From positions 9,135,931-9,199,930 of the forward strand of contig JARWKL010000010.1 of NCBI GenBank assembly GCA_029961685.1: a stretch of DNA of 64,000 nt. The letters run 5' to 3'. A program made the position numbers and the translations under genes. The stretch comes from Aristolochia californica (Eukaryota > Streptophyta > Magnoliopsida > Piperales > Aristolochiaceae). Positions 63,601 to 64,000 of the stretch are shown in pieces. Below the pieces are notes generated by a model. The model saw only the letters and a program-made list of their open reading frames with translations. It ran no database searches and had not been told where the DNA came from. The number at the start of each line of letters is the position of its first letter. Position 1 is the stretch's first letter.

Positions 63601-63968
63601 AATTAAAAGTCTCTTTCCTATCAAATCTATTAGAGGTTGTACTAGTGGAACTTGCCAAACATGGATAACAAAACTTTGGAGTTCATTTTTTAGTGCGTGA
63701 AATAATTTTCTTCACCTACATTTATTATAGTTTCCAAATTCTTTTATATACATAAACTCTAAAATTTTCATTTTGTTGTGATCTTAAATCTTTTTTCTTG
63801 ACGAGAAAAATGGGAGAGTGAAAACTCAAGTTTCGATCTGAAAAAAAAATTTGAACATCCAAAATGGAACTTCACAAATGCTGAGAGAGATAATTCAGAA
63901 AATTATAAGTGATTTTTAAGGATAGGCAAAAAGTGGGTTGTTGGGCTCCGGTAAATATCCAACCACAC
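60650..63968 (+). repeat. Right-hand subfamily, dimer tendency and one large deletion
   Basis: Landmarks are 60650, 61127, then none until 62032, and 62517, 63000 and 63485. Units ending at 62032 and 63000 share GTGGGTTTTAAGGATAGG and GTTGGTCTCCGTTAAATA at an offset of 968 bp (dimer). Units around 61,530, 62,450 and 63,895 share TTCAGAAAATTAT. At about 61,595 GGTAAAT joins CATTAGGCCTC, removing about 60 bp that include the GTTAAC landmark. The interval 60,650-61,127 is short (477 bp) because TTGGAGTTGAGTGCG lost bases near 60,846 and for other small indels. Confidence 0.83.
61560..61620 (+). repeat. Monomer junction lacking the GTTAAC region (~60-bp deletion)
   Basis: The sequence GGGCTCCGGTAAAT is followed directly by CATTAGGCCTC. 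In other monomers the two are separated by ATATCCAACC, the GTTAAC element and the T-rich run. The double interval of 905 bp across this point agrees with a loss of about 60 bp. At most two to four bases (AT or AAAT) could have been shared at the break. Confidence 0.87.
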
Positions 63969-64000
63969 GTTAACTTGAGAATTTAATTTTTTCTACTCCT
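63969..64000 (+). repeat. Partial monomer at right edge
   Basis: The window ends at CTACTCCT, about 30 bases after the last GTTAAC. The array continues past the right edge. Confidence 0.95.

Larger units (their letters stand above)
1..64000 (+). repeat. Satellite DNA array, ~483-bp monomer, ~133 tandem copies
   Basis: The same roughly 483-bp sequence repeats head to tail across the window with no break in orientation. The GTTAAC landmark, or its one- or two-base variants, falls at 98, 580, 1066, 1543, 2025, 2509, 2991 and so on to 63000, 63485 and 63969. Typical spacings are 477-488 bp; the exceptions are 257, 466, 446, 450, 468 and one double interval of 905, each explained by a deletion or duplication junction. 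Neighbouring monomers differ by many substitutions and small indels, mostly in A and T runs, so this is an old, diversified array with younger duplications inside it. I see no inserted transposon, gene or unique DNA. Long homogeneous tandem arrays of this kind are typical of eukaryotic heterochromatin. The family and species are not recognised. Confidence 0.98.

Noticed and set aside
1..64000. Open frames of 60-110 codons on both strands as genes
   Set aside because: They fall in the same places of the repeating monomer, are rich in F, S, L and K as expected of A/T-rich DNA, often begin on non-ATG codons, and are closed by stops or frameshifts in other copies. None resembles a known protein.
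1..64000. CRISPR array
   Set aside because: The repeat unit is about 483 bp with no separate unique spacers; consecutive units are simply diverged copies of each other.
1..64000. LTR retrotransposon or other mobile element
   Set aside because: I found no reverse transcriptase, integrase or transposase motif, no primer-binding site and no terminal repeats bounded by target duplications. The periodicity continues unbroken.
1..64000. Ribosomal intergenic-spacer subrepeats
   Set aside because: No rRNA gene sequence appears in 64 kb, and spacer subrepeat arrays are normally much shorter.
1..64000. CENP-B box
   Set aside because: No stretch with the TTCG, A and CGGG core was seen in the monomer. 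CTCCGG near the monomer end is the only vaguely similar part.
1..64000. Telomere repeats at either edge
   Set aside because: Both edges lie inside satellite monomers and no short TTAGGG- or TTTAGGG-type tandem was seen.

Overview
The whole 64 kb window is one uninterrupted satellite DNA array: a monomer of about 482-486 bp repeated head to tail in a single orientation about 133 times. I followed one landmark, the GTTAAC of the motif ACACGTTAACTTGAG, from position 98 to 63969. It recurs every 477-488 bp except where a monomer carries a visible deletion. There is no recognisable gene, RNA gene, transposon, telomere repeat or unique spacer. The short open frames (60-110 codons) are the same few frames of the monomer recurring in different copies, often opening on non-ATG starts, and I annotate none as a gene.

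A pure satellite array of this size points to a eukaryotic nuclear chromosome, such as centromeric, pericentromeric, subtelomeric or knob heterochromatin. The monomer is about 68% A+T (153 G/C counted in 480 bases at 43261-43740). Its few CpG sites often appear as TpG or CpA, the pattern left by cytosine methylation. That fits a plant or another methylating eukaryote and fits poorly with species lacking CpG methylation. I do not recognise the family and cannot name the species.

Layout. Positions 1-13,300 are a mosaic of diverged monomer types in which blocks recur at offsets of 2.41, 6.24 and 8.44 kb; it includes an out-of-register 741-bp duplication (2,979-4,461) and a chimeric junction near 11,700. 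Positions 13,300-36,500 hold local dimer, trimer, tetramer and octamer duplications. Positions 36,955-50,517 form a higher-order repeat (HOR) of six monomer types, called X-Y-Z-V-W-U here, about 2.9 kb per unit. It has two complete units, three shortened ones, hybrid monomers and a superimposed 8.24 kb (17-monomer) offset. At about 51,500 the array switches to a second subfamily marked by at least eight linked variants, which runs to 64,000 and carries young dimer and trimer blocks, including a pair about 99% identical.

No genes work together here. The biology is in the array itself: its subfamilies, nested HORs, junctions that record unequal exchange and conversion, and a conserved pair of palindromes that might be a protein-binding site. 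All comparisons were made by eye, without alignment software or database search.
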